DNA of 25,527 nt, from contig NMRA01001345.1 in assembly GCA_002633005.1 (NCBI GenBank), positions 1 through 25,527 on the forward strand, read 5' to 3'. Source of the stretch: Phoronis australis. Its lineage: Eukaryota > Phoronida > Phoronidae. The position numbers and the translations under genes are program-made. Shown in pieces: positions 1-9,161 of the stretch; positions within the stretch are counted from its first letter, which is position 1; the number at the start of each line of letters is the position of its first letter. The notes under the pieces are model-generated. The model was not told the DNA's origin, ran no database searches, and saw nothing but the letters and a program-made list of their open reading frames with translations.

Positions 1-564
1 GCTTATATCAGACATTCTTGCAAAAACCTATCCACTTTTACAAGCATTCTTGTGTAGGGTCAGAAGTAATGCGAACCATGCTTCCCATGACAAGCACTTG
101 ATGCACATTTTCGCTATCTGTTTTCTGAGACAAGTTTGTACCAGCAAGGTGCGTGCATGAGAAGAAGCTAGTTAGATTTGACATGGACAAAAAACACGAG
201 TGTGGGTTTAATGGCAGAATAAACATGTAGCCAGGATTCCATATGAGCTAATGCGTTATATGTTTAACTAAGTTTTGAGCATCAGAGTGAGATTGCCCTT
301 TTTATCTTTTGGGCGCCCTATTGGACATGGCTCACTGTCTACAGAGTATGTCTTCCAGGTTGTTCTTCGACCATGTGTTGTTTTTGGACATAGCTCACTG
401 TCTACAATCAGTGTATGATGTCTTGCAGGTTGTTCTTCGACCATGTGTTGTTTGTTGACATAGCTCACTGTCTACAATCAGAGTAAGATGTCTTCCAGGT
501 TGTTCTTCGACCTTGTGCTGTTTGTGGACATGGCTCACTGTATGAAATGGGTGTTCTTTTGCAG
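1..564 (+). other. 3' part of an upstream intron of the ZDHHC17-like gene
   Basis: No coding exon or RNA gene is visible in 1-324. Because the first exon in the window (565) starts in mid-codon behind a good acceptor (TTCTTTTGCAG), this stretch is read as the end of the preceding intron. The ankyrin-repeat exons expected in a HIP14-type gene would lie before the window. The last 240 bases are a tandem array described separately. Short open frames here are not supported. Confidence 0.6.
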
Positions 565-580
565 GTTATTCTTTGACCAC
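325..580 (+). repeat. 70-bp tandem array containing copies of the splice acceptor of the next exon
   Basis: Four copies begin at 325, 388, 458 and 528 with ACATGGCTCACTG or a close variant (spacing 63, 70, 70). Each unit carries a pyrimidine-CAG followed by GTTGTTCTTCGACC. The CAGs end at 358, 428 and 498, and the real acceptor ends at 564, where the exon begins GTTATTCTTTGACC. The repeat unit therefore includes a splice acceptor plus about 14 bases of exon sequence. Seen directly; the splicing consequence is inference. Confidence 0.9.
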
Positions 581-665
581 TCCTTCACCAACACCGTGCC
601 TCTAGGTATCTACATGGCCACCAAATTCTGGATGTACTATACGTGGTTCATCTACTGCTGGCCCT
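565..665 (+). CDS. ZDHHC17: ZDHHC17/HIP14-like palmitoyltransferase, partial: first exon in window (transmembrane segment)
   Basis: This exon encodes 33 full residues plus split codons at both ends. It contains the stretch GIYMATKFWMYYTWF, which resembles the transmembrane segment just before the DPG motif of ZDHHC17/HIP14 proteins (known human equivalent reads ATKFWMYVTWF). The acceptor is TTCTTTTGCAG. The exon ends with one base of a split codon (T at 665), immediately followed by ATATCCTT, a U12-type donor. Joining that T to the first two bases of the exon at 1981 gives a Phe codon and an ungapped fit to the family. HIP14 enzymes are Golgi-membrane ankyrin-repeat palmitoyltransferases that S-acylate neuronal and trafficking proteins. 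An upstream in-frame acceptor at 498 could lengthen this exon by 66 bases. Confidence 0.82.
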
Positions 666-1980
666 ATATCCTTACACAATAGTCTAATTAATGAACAGCA
701 TTCAATTGGCTAATGCATTGTCATTTATTGAAGTGCAGAAGGTTTATAACAAAGGCATGAGGCAAAACATTTAGACTTTTGAATTATTTATTCACTGCTT
801 GAGGATAAGTATGTTGGTTTAAAAGACGAGTCTTGTAATTTTTGTTTCCAATACTTCATGAAGAAATTTGACAAGCTGTGTAAAAATATGTGGATACTGA
901 TGCTTTTAAAACTGCTAGACATTTCGAAAACTGGTCAGATGCATGCAACGCAATGCGTTTTCCATCCTCCACAAAGGACAAGATTTCACTTCAGTACAAG
1001 GCTGTTTGTGTGACAGCAGTTTTCACAATATTCTAGACTGAATTTGAAAGGTCCCTACGAGACTCTGGTAAACTTGGACAAAACATCCTGCTTGTATCAC
1101 GTGGCACTCAAATGATTGTCGCACTAAAATAGCATTTTTGTCGTATTTAAGGCAATGTTGATAATCATGGTGTTATTGCGCCTAGTCTCTAATTGCTTAT
1201 TTGTGAATGGACTTGGCAGGCGACTACACGCAATTTCGATAAATTACATTGAGCAATTCCTGTCGAGATTTTGTTGACATTGGCAACAATTGAAACGGGT
1301 CCTAGTCGAAAAGAAACGGATATTTAGCTATGTCTTTTCATTCTATCAGCGCAGTACGTGACTGTGTTCTTCTCTTGATCACCATTGCACAGTTAAATTC
1401 GGTGAACTTCGGATATCATGTCTCTGAAATGAGTGATCAGATTCACATGAAATTTTCAGATGTTCCATTTTTGCATGAGGGTCAATCAAAAATTAGACTT
1501 TCAAGGTTTTCGTGAAAAATTTTAAAGTTCATAAACAGAAAATGAAATGATAGTTTAGAAAACTGTAAAAATGTGGTCACATGACCCAATCAATGGTAGT
1601 TTGATAAAAAGTCAGACATCAAATTCAACAGACTTTCTACTTTTAGAATAAGGTAGAAAATATATCTGAAACTAAATAAGGCGATCCAAATCCTCCCAAG
1701 GATACTATTGTTTCATGAAATGAAGAATATAAATCGGTAAATAAAACAACGAGAATGGATCAACTGTCATTTTGTGTTTGATTTTACTTTATTTCTGTTT
1801 TTGTTGATAAAGGAAGTTATTACATCCGAAAATTTCAAATTTCAGTTGATCCATTCTTGTTGTTTTATTTACCGATTTATACTTTTAGAAAGTATAAATA
1901 TACTTTTACTTGGTTAGAAATGAAAAGTTTTGTTTGATAAGTACACAGACTTGACCCACGTAACCTTAACTCTGCGCCAC
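666..1980 (+). other. U12-type AT-AC intron
   Basis: The intron begins ATATCCTTAC (666-675), matching the minor-spliceosome donor consensus for AT-AC introns. It ends in AC at 1979-1980. The near-perfect U12 branch site CCTTAAC is at 1964-1970, about 11 bases before the 3' end, within the narrow spacing these introns require. No GT-AG pair gives the same join, while this one restores the reading frame in phase 1 and keeps the family alignment ungapped (W-P-F-V-N-N-L against W-N-D-L-N-F-L in the human protein). Apart from the foldback at 1728-1881 the intron holds nothing I recognise. Confidence 0.85.
1728..1881. repeat. Foldback element with 39-bp inverted arms inside the U12 intron
   Basis: The arms at 1728-1766 and 1843-1881 are reverse complements over 39 bases with a single mismatch, and the loop is 76 bases. 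The outer end is TATAAATCGG. No clear target-site duplication is seen, so it is either a small MITE or a foldback of other origin. In the pre-mRNA it would form a long, nearly perfect hairpin ending about 100 bases before the U12 acceptor. Confidence 0.9.
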
Positions 1981-2105
1981 TCGTCAACAATCTACAGACA
2001 ATGGTTCCCTTCACCCTCGTCTCAGTCTTACTGACTTATAACTTCTACAAGTGCGTCTACAGTGACCCAGGGGTAGTGCGCAACACAAGAGAGGAACAAG
2101 TCAAG
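1981..2105 (+). CDS. ZDHHC17: ZDHHC17/HIP14-like palmitoyltransferase: exon with TM segment and DPG motif
   Basis: The exon has two bases completing a split codon, then 41 codons, and ends in phase 0 before GTATTT. It encodes a hydrophobic helix (MVPFTLVSVLLTYNFYK) followed by S-D-P-G. The DPG motif conserved just inside the membrane in DHHC enzymes is at residues 62-64, counting from the first full codon in the window. It continues into the charged linker NTREEQVK, like the linker before the Cys-rich domain in HIP14. The ATG at 2001 is internal and is not a start: coding continues upstream to 1981, where the U12 acceptor lies. An alternative GT-AG acceptor (ATCTACAG ending at 1997) would leave the frame unmatched with the previous exon's family alignment. 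Confidence 0.88.
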
Positions 2106-2944
2106 GTATTTTTAGTGATGGAATGTTGTACTGCTTGTTTAGAAAGAGAGACCAGTCTCCCGAGTATTGTTGTTAAAGTTAGATCACTCCGTGTTAAAAA
2201 TGACAAACAGTATGGTTAACATTCCCAACATCCGTAGCTCGCTTGGAATAGCGAATTTTATAAAATGTTAAAGTGATGGACCACTTGCTAAGATCATATA
2301 AACTGTTCTGAGATGAATGCTATAGAGCATTTGTAACTAACAAAAAGTGCTTCAGCATTGGGAAGTAGGTGTCAAAATGCAGGCTAAACCCCCCCCCCCA
2401 CTGTAACGCTCAGGAATGGATATTAAAAATAAGGACTAACTAGTGATTTAAATACTGGGATTTTCCGTAGATAAGCCCACCCGATGCAATGCCCATGGTC
2501 ATTTATTATCAAAATTATGCCAGATAAAAGGCCATAGGCGTTTATTTGCTGTTACAACTTCTGGTGTCAAGTGTCCAGGCAGTGGGGCGTTTATTTGGAA
2601 ATTTTTCTCTTAAAAGCCCACTCTGCGTCAACTTTTTGTCACAAATTCAGTTTTGTGGAGCGTTTATCATTTATAAAAACAAACAAGGTGTTGGCGAATT
2701 GTGCATTTATTAAGTTAAACATAAAATTTAAAAACACTGTTTCAAGTAAAAAATGTCAAAGTCAGCAAAACTGAGGTTCCGTTTATACGACCCCTTTTCT
2801 GAATAAACGCCGGGCATTTATTTGGTGTTGCTAAAATGCCTGAAAATTTTCATTATCCGAGTTCACGCTCATGGGCTTATCCACGCTAATTCCCAATAGC
2901 AGTGAAGTGTCTGCTGCCTGAAGCTGTGGATGTTCTGTTTCTAG
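2106..2944 (+). other. Intron with a run of 11 C and scattered GGCGTTTAT motifs
   Basis: This is a GT-AG intron (donor GTATTT; acceptor GTTCTGTTTCTAG). It contains an 11-C run at 2389-2399. Several copies of GCGTTTAT or its complement occur at about 2538, 2587, 2659 and 2803, suggesting a decayed low-copy repeat. No gene is seen in it. Confidence 0.75.
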
Positions 2945-3101
2945 GCTATCGTTGAGTTTGCTGAGCTGAAGACGATTGAGCTCACTCAGTTTTGCACCAC
3001 TTGTGTGGTGAAGAAGCCGATCCGTTCCAAGCACTGCTCTATTTGTAACAAGTGCATAGCCAAGTTTGACCACCACTGTCCCTGGGTGGATAACTGTATC
3101 G
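2945..3101 (+). CDS. ZDHHC17: ZDHHC17/HIP14-like palmitoyltransferase: catalytic DHHC cysteine-rich exon
   Basis: The exon has 52 codons plus one base. It carries the zinc-binding Cys-rich domain, starting F-C-x-x-C, followed by [14 protein letters not shown] and [13 protein letters not shown]. The catalytic D-H-H-C is encoded at 3068-3079 (residues 117-120). In this family the DHHC cysteine accepts palmitate and passes it to a substrate cysteine. The intact H-H-C favours the active ZDHHC17 type over the ZDHHC13 type, whose motif is DQHC. Borders: acceptor GTTTCTAG, donor GTAAGT. The Asp in WVDNC, where Gly or Asn is usual, is a small oddity. The domain aligns without gaps to the human HIP14 stretch from TIVELAE onward. 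Confidence 0.95.
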
Positions 3102-3884
3102 GTAAGTGGCCCTATTGAATACGGTAGTCTATTTAGGCTGTTCTTAAGATATTTTTAGCCGTCTCTTATCCTGCGCTCACTCCTTTGAAATTTGTTGTTC
3201 CCATCAGCTTCCGAGTAACTGTTATAGTTCAGCGAAGTAATTGCACGACAGCGCTAATATTATCTGTAGTTGCATGGCCTTGTTTTTGACATTGCATGCC
3301 ATCAAAAATGGCAAAGACCTCAACCCTCTCCATAGATGGAAACTAGAACGTCAACTTCTCAAGGCAGCCAAGGGATGCCATGTTGGGACGATGAGGATGT
3401 AGTACAAAATGACATTAAAAAATTAGACTCTTGAGCAGGCTAACAGCTAATCCAAGCAAAGGCAGTCACGATGTTGGGGAACTCATTTTGTGTACACTAC
3501 ACGACCGTTCAGCAATTTTTTTAACGTAAAGAATCCAGCAAGTACGTGGATAAATTGAAACAGAATCATGCTAATAACGGCAAAATAATAATTATTAGAA
3601 AAAACATTATCAAATAATAACCAGCCATCGCCCACTGTTGGCAAATGCAGGCAGTGCTGATAACTTTAATGGCATTGAAGTTAAGTGTTCCTATTGTAGC
3701 AATGAGTCGACGCTTCGCTGCTAAATTCACCTCCTTCGTAGTTAACTTGCGCTGTTAACTTCGATTCAAAACCAATGTTAAGTGTTCCCATTGACCAAAG
3801 CTTTTGCAACACCAGAGCTTTAGAACCAGTGGGAAAGGCCTTTTAAACATATTATCCTTGTAAAGATTTCCGTCTACGTCCTGT

Positions 3885-5130
3885 GGTCACTGTAGCCATG
3901 ATGTAAACTATATTGCTGTGTGTCCTTTGGCCTAATCAAATCTAGTTGCAACATGCGCCTTGGACTTTACAATCAAATCTAGTTGCAACATGCACCTTGG
4001 ACTTTACAATCAAGTAAAGTTCTATTGTTATGTGCCCTTTGGACACTACAGGAATGTAAGAATGTATTGTTGTGTGTCCCCTAGACTCCACAGGTAAGGA
4101 AAATTATTTTGTCTTGTGCCTCTAAGGGCCTTTCATACTAATGTCGACGCCTCAATGCTTTGGGGAGTTGCGGTCAGTATGAACGCTTAACTTCTGTCCT
4201 GGATCGATGTTAAAAGCACCAGTTAACTTCGTACTAAACAGGTGGATTTAACAACAGAGCGTTGCTGCGGTGCAGTATGAACGGTCAACTTCAGTCCCAT
4301 CAGACTTATTGCCAGGTGTCACTGTTATCGTCAACAGTTAAAGGGTAGTGTTGTCGCTAATTGTCAATGAGCACATGTAAATGTTCCCAAATTGTCACTT
4401 TAAAAAAATATTGGCATGACGTGCTACCTTGCGATTACTTCAATGACAACAGCATCGTTCGTAACTATCGAAGCCGATATGAACGGTTTAGTTAACTTGC
4501 AGTTTAGATCGATGCACTGCTTAGACCGGAGTTAAGTCAGTATGAAAAGGCCTATAGACACTAAAGCCAAGTAAAATTATTTTTAGTTGCGTGCTCCTTG
4601 GACACTACAGTCGAGTAAAATTATTTTGTTGTGTGCCCCTTGGAAACCACAATTGCTTAAAATTCCATTTTGATGTGCCACTTGCACAGAACAGTGAAAA
4701 GATTATTGTGTGCCCCTTGGACACCATAGTCAAGTAAAACTGTCCCTTGGACACTGCACTCAAGTTAAGTCAATACATAGTTGTGTGCCCCTTGGACATT
4801 ACGGTAATGTAAAATTGTGTTGTCCTGTGCCCGTATCACGCCACAGTAATGAAGAACTCTATCGCCATGTGCTCCTTAGACACTTCAATCTAGTATAATT
4901 CTATTGTTGTTTACCCCGTGGACACTACACTCGTGTAAAATTCTATAATTGCACTGTGTTCCTGAAACACAACAGACATGTATAAGTATACTTCATGTGT
5001 CTTGTAAGACTGACTGTGGCAAACCTTGAGGATCTCTTTTGCTGTTAATCTGTTGTTAGTAAAGTGTCTGTGAACACTGTAGCCATGTTGAATCTATTAT
5101 GGTTCATCTGTGCCCCCTTGAACACCATAC
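3885..5130 (+). repeat. 42-bp minisatellite, about 17 degenerate copies, split by a MITE
   Basis: The unit is roughly TTGGACACTACAGTCAAGTA followed by AAATTCTATTGTTGTGTGCCCC. Copies of 35-44 bases run from about 3885 to 4125 and resume at 4553 after the MITE. They become faint after about 4985, with outliers to 5130. The copies are diverged, so the array is old. Confidence 0.85.
4126..4552. mobile_element. MITE, PIF/Harbinger-like, inserted in the minisatellite
   Basis: The 427-bp element begins GGGCCTTTCATACT and ends AGTATGAAAAGGCC, forming imperfect terminal inverted repeats. It interrupts one minisatellite unit (TGTGCCTC before it, TAGACACTAAAG after it). The flanks TAA and TAT are compatible with a diverged 3-bp TWA target duplication as made by PIF/Harbinger elements. 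Internal copies of CAGTATGAACG with GTTAACTTC recur. It has no coding capacity. Assignment to the superfamily is inference from the termini. Confidence 0.65.
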
Positions 5131-5206
5131 CTAGCGATGCCAGTGACTATAAACCCACGTTTTGTCGAAATAACAACCGTTTGATTTACGTCCCTTATTG
5201 TTATAG

Positions 5207-5432
5207 AATTGGTCTCAACTTGGACCCTGCTAAGATTGGAAGTCATTTTTGGTCTTGCAAAGAACTGTCAGATTGTTATTGCTTTAGACCATCATGCTCG
5301 GTGAATATTGTGACATGCCATGACTAGTCATCTTGTAGAGCCTGGTCTCAATCAATAACAGTGAACTGTCAGTTCTTTCCAAACCCACACAAATCACATC
5401 TAATTTGACTAAGGAACAATTTGAGACCAATT
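5207..5432. repeat. Foldback/MITE-like element with AATTGGTCTCAA termini
   Basis: AATTGGTCTCAA (5207-5218) and its exact complement TTGAGACCAATT (5421-5432) bound a 226-bp segment. The next bases inward also match partially: TTG after one mismatch, then AAAGAACTG-CAG further in. The whole thing is therefore an imperfect foldback. No ORF is supported. Confidence 0.6.
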
Positions 5433-5624
5433 TGCCCACCAATCAACAGGACTTCGTTGACTCCTAGCCGACCAGTCGGACAAAAATTCATGATGTGTGC
5501 TGTACAATAAAGGAAGTAATCATCCAAAATACAGTTTTCCTGTCATGACAGCTAATTATCTTAACTACAAAAATGACTGGTAATGATTTTTAACAGGGCG
5601 ACATTACCGGACTTTTTTATGTAA

Positions 5625-5662
5625 TTGCAGAATTACAGTTTTTAGCTGACGTAATTCTGCAA
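5625..5662. repeat. 12-bp perfect inverted repeat
   Basis: TTGCAGAATTAC (5625-5636) pairs with GTAATTCTGCAA (5651-5662) across a 14-base loop. It is intronic, with no evidence of function. Confidence 0.8.
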
Positions 5663-6616
5663 CTAAGAAAGTAATAATTGACTTCATTAGACAGAGCTGC
5701 CCTTTGTCATTCCCACTGCACCTCGACACAGTGAGGAAATTACCTGTGTACAGTAGGATTTTCAGTGAGAAATTTCGGATTTCATTGATTCAACATTTTA
5801 GCCCTCCTATCCCCACCCATGCCAATGCAGAGGCCTCTCTTAGTTGTAGAATAAATAGCAAAGTGACTGAGAATAAAATGACTTATGATCTTAGAATGGT
5901 CATTTGCTGTTAAAATATAACTATTCTTTCTCCAGCACTTCGGTGCAACTGCCTTGAATAAAGTTTATCGCCGGGTTTACTTGGATCTCATAGCAGAAAA
6001 GGAGTGGCCGGACAACCACGATTTATGACGTTACATTTTACACACATCAGTAAGTGTCATGTAGCGATAGGCATAAGAAACCAGTTCTATAGGAAATGGC
6101 TGAGAGGCTGTGTCTTTGGTAGAGGTAAACCATGTCATTTTCAATGCACCCCAGCACCACTAATATGCAATCTTCAGGGACCCAATTGGCGTTATTTTGT
6201 AGGTAAAGACATTAAGTCACAGTACTTGGATTGCAGACAACTTTAACAGTTACTTTTTAAGTTACTTTAGAAAACACGTTAAAATGCGCCAAAATAGTTG
6301 TCCCTTCCTGGTAATGTCTTCCTGCTTGTACATATAGCGACAAAATTTTAATTACATAGTGGCTTAGACACCTTTCTAACTTTCCTGTTAATTCACTTTC
6401 ATTCTCAGTTATGAGGGATAAACTCGGGGTAGAGTTTCGTAGATGCAAGAATCTTGCTAAGGAGCTAGGGTGATTACCTGCTTCACTTGTGATACATGGC
6501 AATGTCATGCGTGTTCTTGCGCTTTCGAGAGTCTCGCCAGGACGGAACACACTCCAGCTTCTGCTCAGTCCTCATGATTGGAAAATTCTGGGTAATATTG
6601 CTCAAATTCTTTTGGC

Positions 6617-6992
6617 ATATACTGTGGTCACATCTTGTGGTGTGAACACCATGTTGTGTTATTGCAGATTCCATCATGCACAGTCTGAGGTCACATCTGC
6701 TGGCATGAATACTGTTGTGTTGTTGCAGATTCCATTACACACAGTCTGAGGTCACATCTGCTGGCATGAACACTGTGTTGTGTTGTTGCAGATTCCATTA
6801 CGCACAGTCTGAGGTCACATCTGCTGGCATGAACACTGTGTCGTGTTGATGGTGATGCCAATACGCACAATCTGTGGTCACTTGTCCTGGTGTGAATACC
6901 CTGTTATAACTGCAGGTGCCAACATGCACCAGCTTTGGTTTCATGTTGTGAAAACTGTGCAGTGTTACAATTGCAGGTGCCAATACACACAA
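6617..6992 (+). repeat. 61-bp tandem array containing copies of the splice acceptor of the next exon
   Basis: About six units contain TTGCAG followed by TGCCAATACACACA or a variant, then GGTCACATCTGCTGGCATGA. CAGs end at 6667, 6728, 6791, 6915 and 6976, and the copy near 6852 has lost its AG. The last, at 6976, is the true acceptor, after which GTGCCAATACACACA is exon sequence. As in the array at 325-580, the unit spans the intron-exon border. Confidence 0.9.
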
Positions 6993-7060
6993 GTACTTCA
7001 TGGGTTATCTCACCTTCCTTCTTGGCATGATCCTCTACTGCATACACGGATGTACAGAAT
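6977..7060 (+). CDS. ZDHHC17: ZDHHC17/HIP14-like palmitoyltransferase: TM3 exon
   Basis: An 84-base exon that completes the Gly after NCI and then encodes ANTHKYFMGYLTFLLGMILY and IHGCTE. This is the transmembrane helix that follows the DHHC domain, matching the NHRYFMGYLFFLL region of HIP14. Phase is 1 on both sides; the donor is GTGAGT. The usual G-N-H reads N-T-H here. It aligns over its whole length without gaps to the human protein when joined to the next exon. Confidence 0.93.
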
Positions 7061-7605
7061 GTGAGTACAAGGCGTGTGCACAGATGCAAGATACTGGCAA
7101 GTGAAGCTTGATCACACGCTTTGCTTGTAACGAATGGCGATTTCTTGGGAAGACTTATAAAGTCGCGTGATCTCGCTTCTCTTGCAGGTCTTGTTCTACG
7201 TAACGCAGCCCAGATTTCCACAGTGCACAGAGAGACTGGTTTTGAAGAAAGAGCACTGTTAGTCCCGATGAGCGATTAAACAAATGAAGCCATCGGAGTC
7301 TTTACAATGTTCCTTATTACTGTTTAAATTTGCAATTAAAATTTGTGGATGTTGTTATTTGTCCTTATATCGCATGAAGTTGACAAGCATTTCATTACTA
7401 CTCGTCTCTAATGCTATCCGTCCAACCTGATGAAATATAAATGTATAATCCATGGCTTTCTTTGTCCATTTGTAGACTGAGGTCACGCTTAACGTTACAT
7501 TTCAGTTGGTTTATTACAGAAACAAACTTGTGCATAAAGTAACTATCGAAATTAAACCATTGTACTTGTATGTTGTGGTTGTACCATCGTCATCGTTTAT
7601 TTCAG
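7061..7605 (+). other. Intron of the ZDHHC17-like gene
   Basis: This GT-AG intron (GTGAGT; CGTTTATTTCAG) has no gene, repeat array or RNA gene that I can see. Confidence 0.85.
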
Positions 7606-7763
7606 ATGCGAGGTGGAGGTGCACGTCCAATTTTGAGGAAGATGGGCTGTGGCTGACTGTGTGGGCGTACCTCACGTGTTGTCCGTGGGTCTGTTGGATT
7701 GGTCTTAACGCTATGGCTCACCTGGTTTGGGTGGGCACACTCCTCGCCTGTCAGATCTACCAG
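7606..7763 (+). CDS. ZDHHC17: ZDHHC17/HIP14-like palmitoyltransferase: lumenal loop and TM4 exon
   Basis: The exon is 158 bases and begins by completing a Tyr codon. It encodes a short loop with CTSNFEEDGLW, equivalent to CETTYTKDGFW of HIP14. The membrane segment CCPWVCWIGLNAMAHLVWVG and LLACQIYQ follow, ending in phase 0 at GTAAGA. The match extends to the CSPW and LYQ positions of the human enzyme. Reading continues open past the donor for about 30 codons, but family similarity stops at the splice site, so the longer frame is not protein. Confidence 0.94.
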
Positions 7764-9066
7764 GTAAGACATGGCTACACTGCAACTGGGGGTAATCCGT
7801 TCATGCAACTCCTTGTCGCACAGGGTGTTCCAAATGTGTACTCACACTTCAAATGGCAATAACTGTCTTGTCTATGGACTTAGGTACCAAATTATTGTTT
7901 CAAATTCATAAAGAGATGATAAAAAAAGAATGTATTCTTTAAACGAAAAATTTAAGTGCATTAATGGTAGGTGTGCAAACTGTTACGAATTTTGAACATT
8001 TATTTATCTTCAAACAAATCGTTTGAAAGTGAAAATGTCTTTAAAAGTATTGGCGGTTTTGAGGCGCCAGATCGGTGACAATCAAGGCAGAAACCACCGA
8101 AACATGGCAGAAATAGTCGAGAGCGCAAGATGCGACCAGTAAAATGTACCCCGAGTACCAGCGTATAATGTTATTCACATTCATGATTGACAGACAGTTT
8201 GTGTAAGATTGAGCAATGAAAAATGCATTAACTTGACTTTGCATTGAGGGATATCATCGGCTTCGGAAGCTGTGTGAAGACGTCTAGAGCAAAATTTCGG
8301 AGACAAATATTCTGAGGAATTGTATTAGATTTAGAAAACAAAAGAAATTCATCGTGTTTCGTTATGGTAACTTCAACACTAAGAACCTGGGTACCTACAA
8401 TATTGGCGTGGATCAGCGAATTACAACGAGATGTCGAGATTTGCGGAGTATAGAGAAATCAACTGTGGCTGCAGTGCGGAATTTCAACACGAAGTTTACA
8501 AGTTATGTGCTTAATGGGTTGTTAGCCCTGGAATGGGTACACAGTTAGTGGCACATTGCATGAACGGATAAGTGCACGTTTACTAAAATTTCATCCTGGT
8601 AACGACTACTTATAACTAAGACCGATGGGCTCAACAGCATTACAATTCATTTCAATCCGAACTGCGATATGTTCTCTTTCAGTGTCCTGTTTCCACTCAT
8701 TGACTGTTGTTGGTCTTGAAATTTTATTGCCTTTCATATGGTTTACATTTCCTTGACGTTCAGGTTTCCATTAGAATTCCGCAATAAATTTTCATCCGTT
8801 TCTTTCCCACTCCCTTGCATAAGCAGCACATCAGGGCGCACACCCCTACTTTCACAGCATGGTCGGTTGAGCTTCCCTGATGGGAGGAGCTTGTGTGGGT
8901 GGAGCTTCTTGTGAAGGTGGAAATTCTTAAGGTTAGGGACCTTCCCTGTTGAGTGCTATTTCAATGGGTGGAGCTTGTCTAGTGGGTGGAGCTTGTCTAG
9001 TGGGCAAAGCATGCTGTGTGAACAGGTGTCATTTTCTTTCCAGCTTTGTCCATGATTCTGTTTCAG
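7764..9066 (+). other. Intron of the ZDHHC17-like gene
   Basis: This GT-AG intron (GTAAGA; ATTCTGTTTCAG) holds an 18-bp repeat cluster near its end, described separately. A hydrophobic frame on the - strand at 8041-8244 has no splice or family support. Otherwise nothing is recognised. Confidence 0.8.
8881..9010 (+). repeat. GGGTGGAGCTTGT short repeat cluster
   Basis: TGGGTGGAGCTTGTCTAG occurs exactly twice (8965-8982, 8983-9000), followed by a third partial copy to 9010. Looser GGGTGGAGCTT and GGGAGGAGCTT copies lie at about 8882-8907. It sits just before the splice acceptor at 9066 but does not contain it. Confidence 0.85.
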
Positions 9067-9161
9067 ATTGCATTCATGGGTGCTACAACTAATGAACGAA
9101 TGAACATCAATCGCTACTCTCACTTCCAAGGTGAAGGTCACACTAGGCGGAGCCCATTCAG
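9067..9161 (+). CDS. ZDHHC17: ZDHHC17/HIP14-like palmitoyltransferase: TTxE exon
   Basis: The exon is 95 bases: 31 codons plus two bases. It encodes IAFMGATTNERMNINRYSHF and the basic stretch GHTRRSPF. T-T-N-E (residues 215-218) is the TTxE motif found after the last membrane segment of DHHC enzymes, where it packs against the active site. It matches ITTNERMNARRYKHF of HIP14. Acceptor TTTCAG, donor GTGAGT, phase 2 exit, completed by the first base of the last exon to a Ser codon. Confidence 0.95.

Larger units (their letters stand above)
3102..6976 (+). other. Long intron between the DHHC exon and the next TM exon
   Basis: This GT-AG intron (GTAAGT; TTACAATTGCAG) of 3.9 kb holds a 42-bp minisatellite (3885-5130) interrupted by a MITE, a foldback (5207-5432), a small hairpin (5625-5662) and the 61-bp acceptor array at its end. 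From 3102 to 3884 and from 5663 to 6616 I see no gene. A pair of TTAAGTGTTCC-type copies about 97 bases apart (near 3681 and 3778) marks another small degraded repeat. Confidence 0.8.

Noticed and set aside
2001-2219. Open frame beginning at ATG 2001 as an independent small gene
   Set aside because: Its first 35 codons are an internal ZDHHC17-like exon; family similarity stops exactly at the GT donor at 2106.
7506-7862. 118-codon + strand frame as a complete gene
   Set aside because: Only 7606-7763 is exon; both flanks are intron by splice signals and lack of similarity.
8041-8244. Hydrophobic - strand frame inside an intron as a membrane protein gene
   Set aside because: No splice borders, start context or recognisable family; likely chance.
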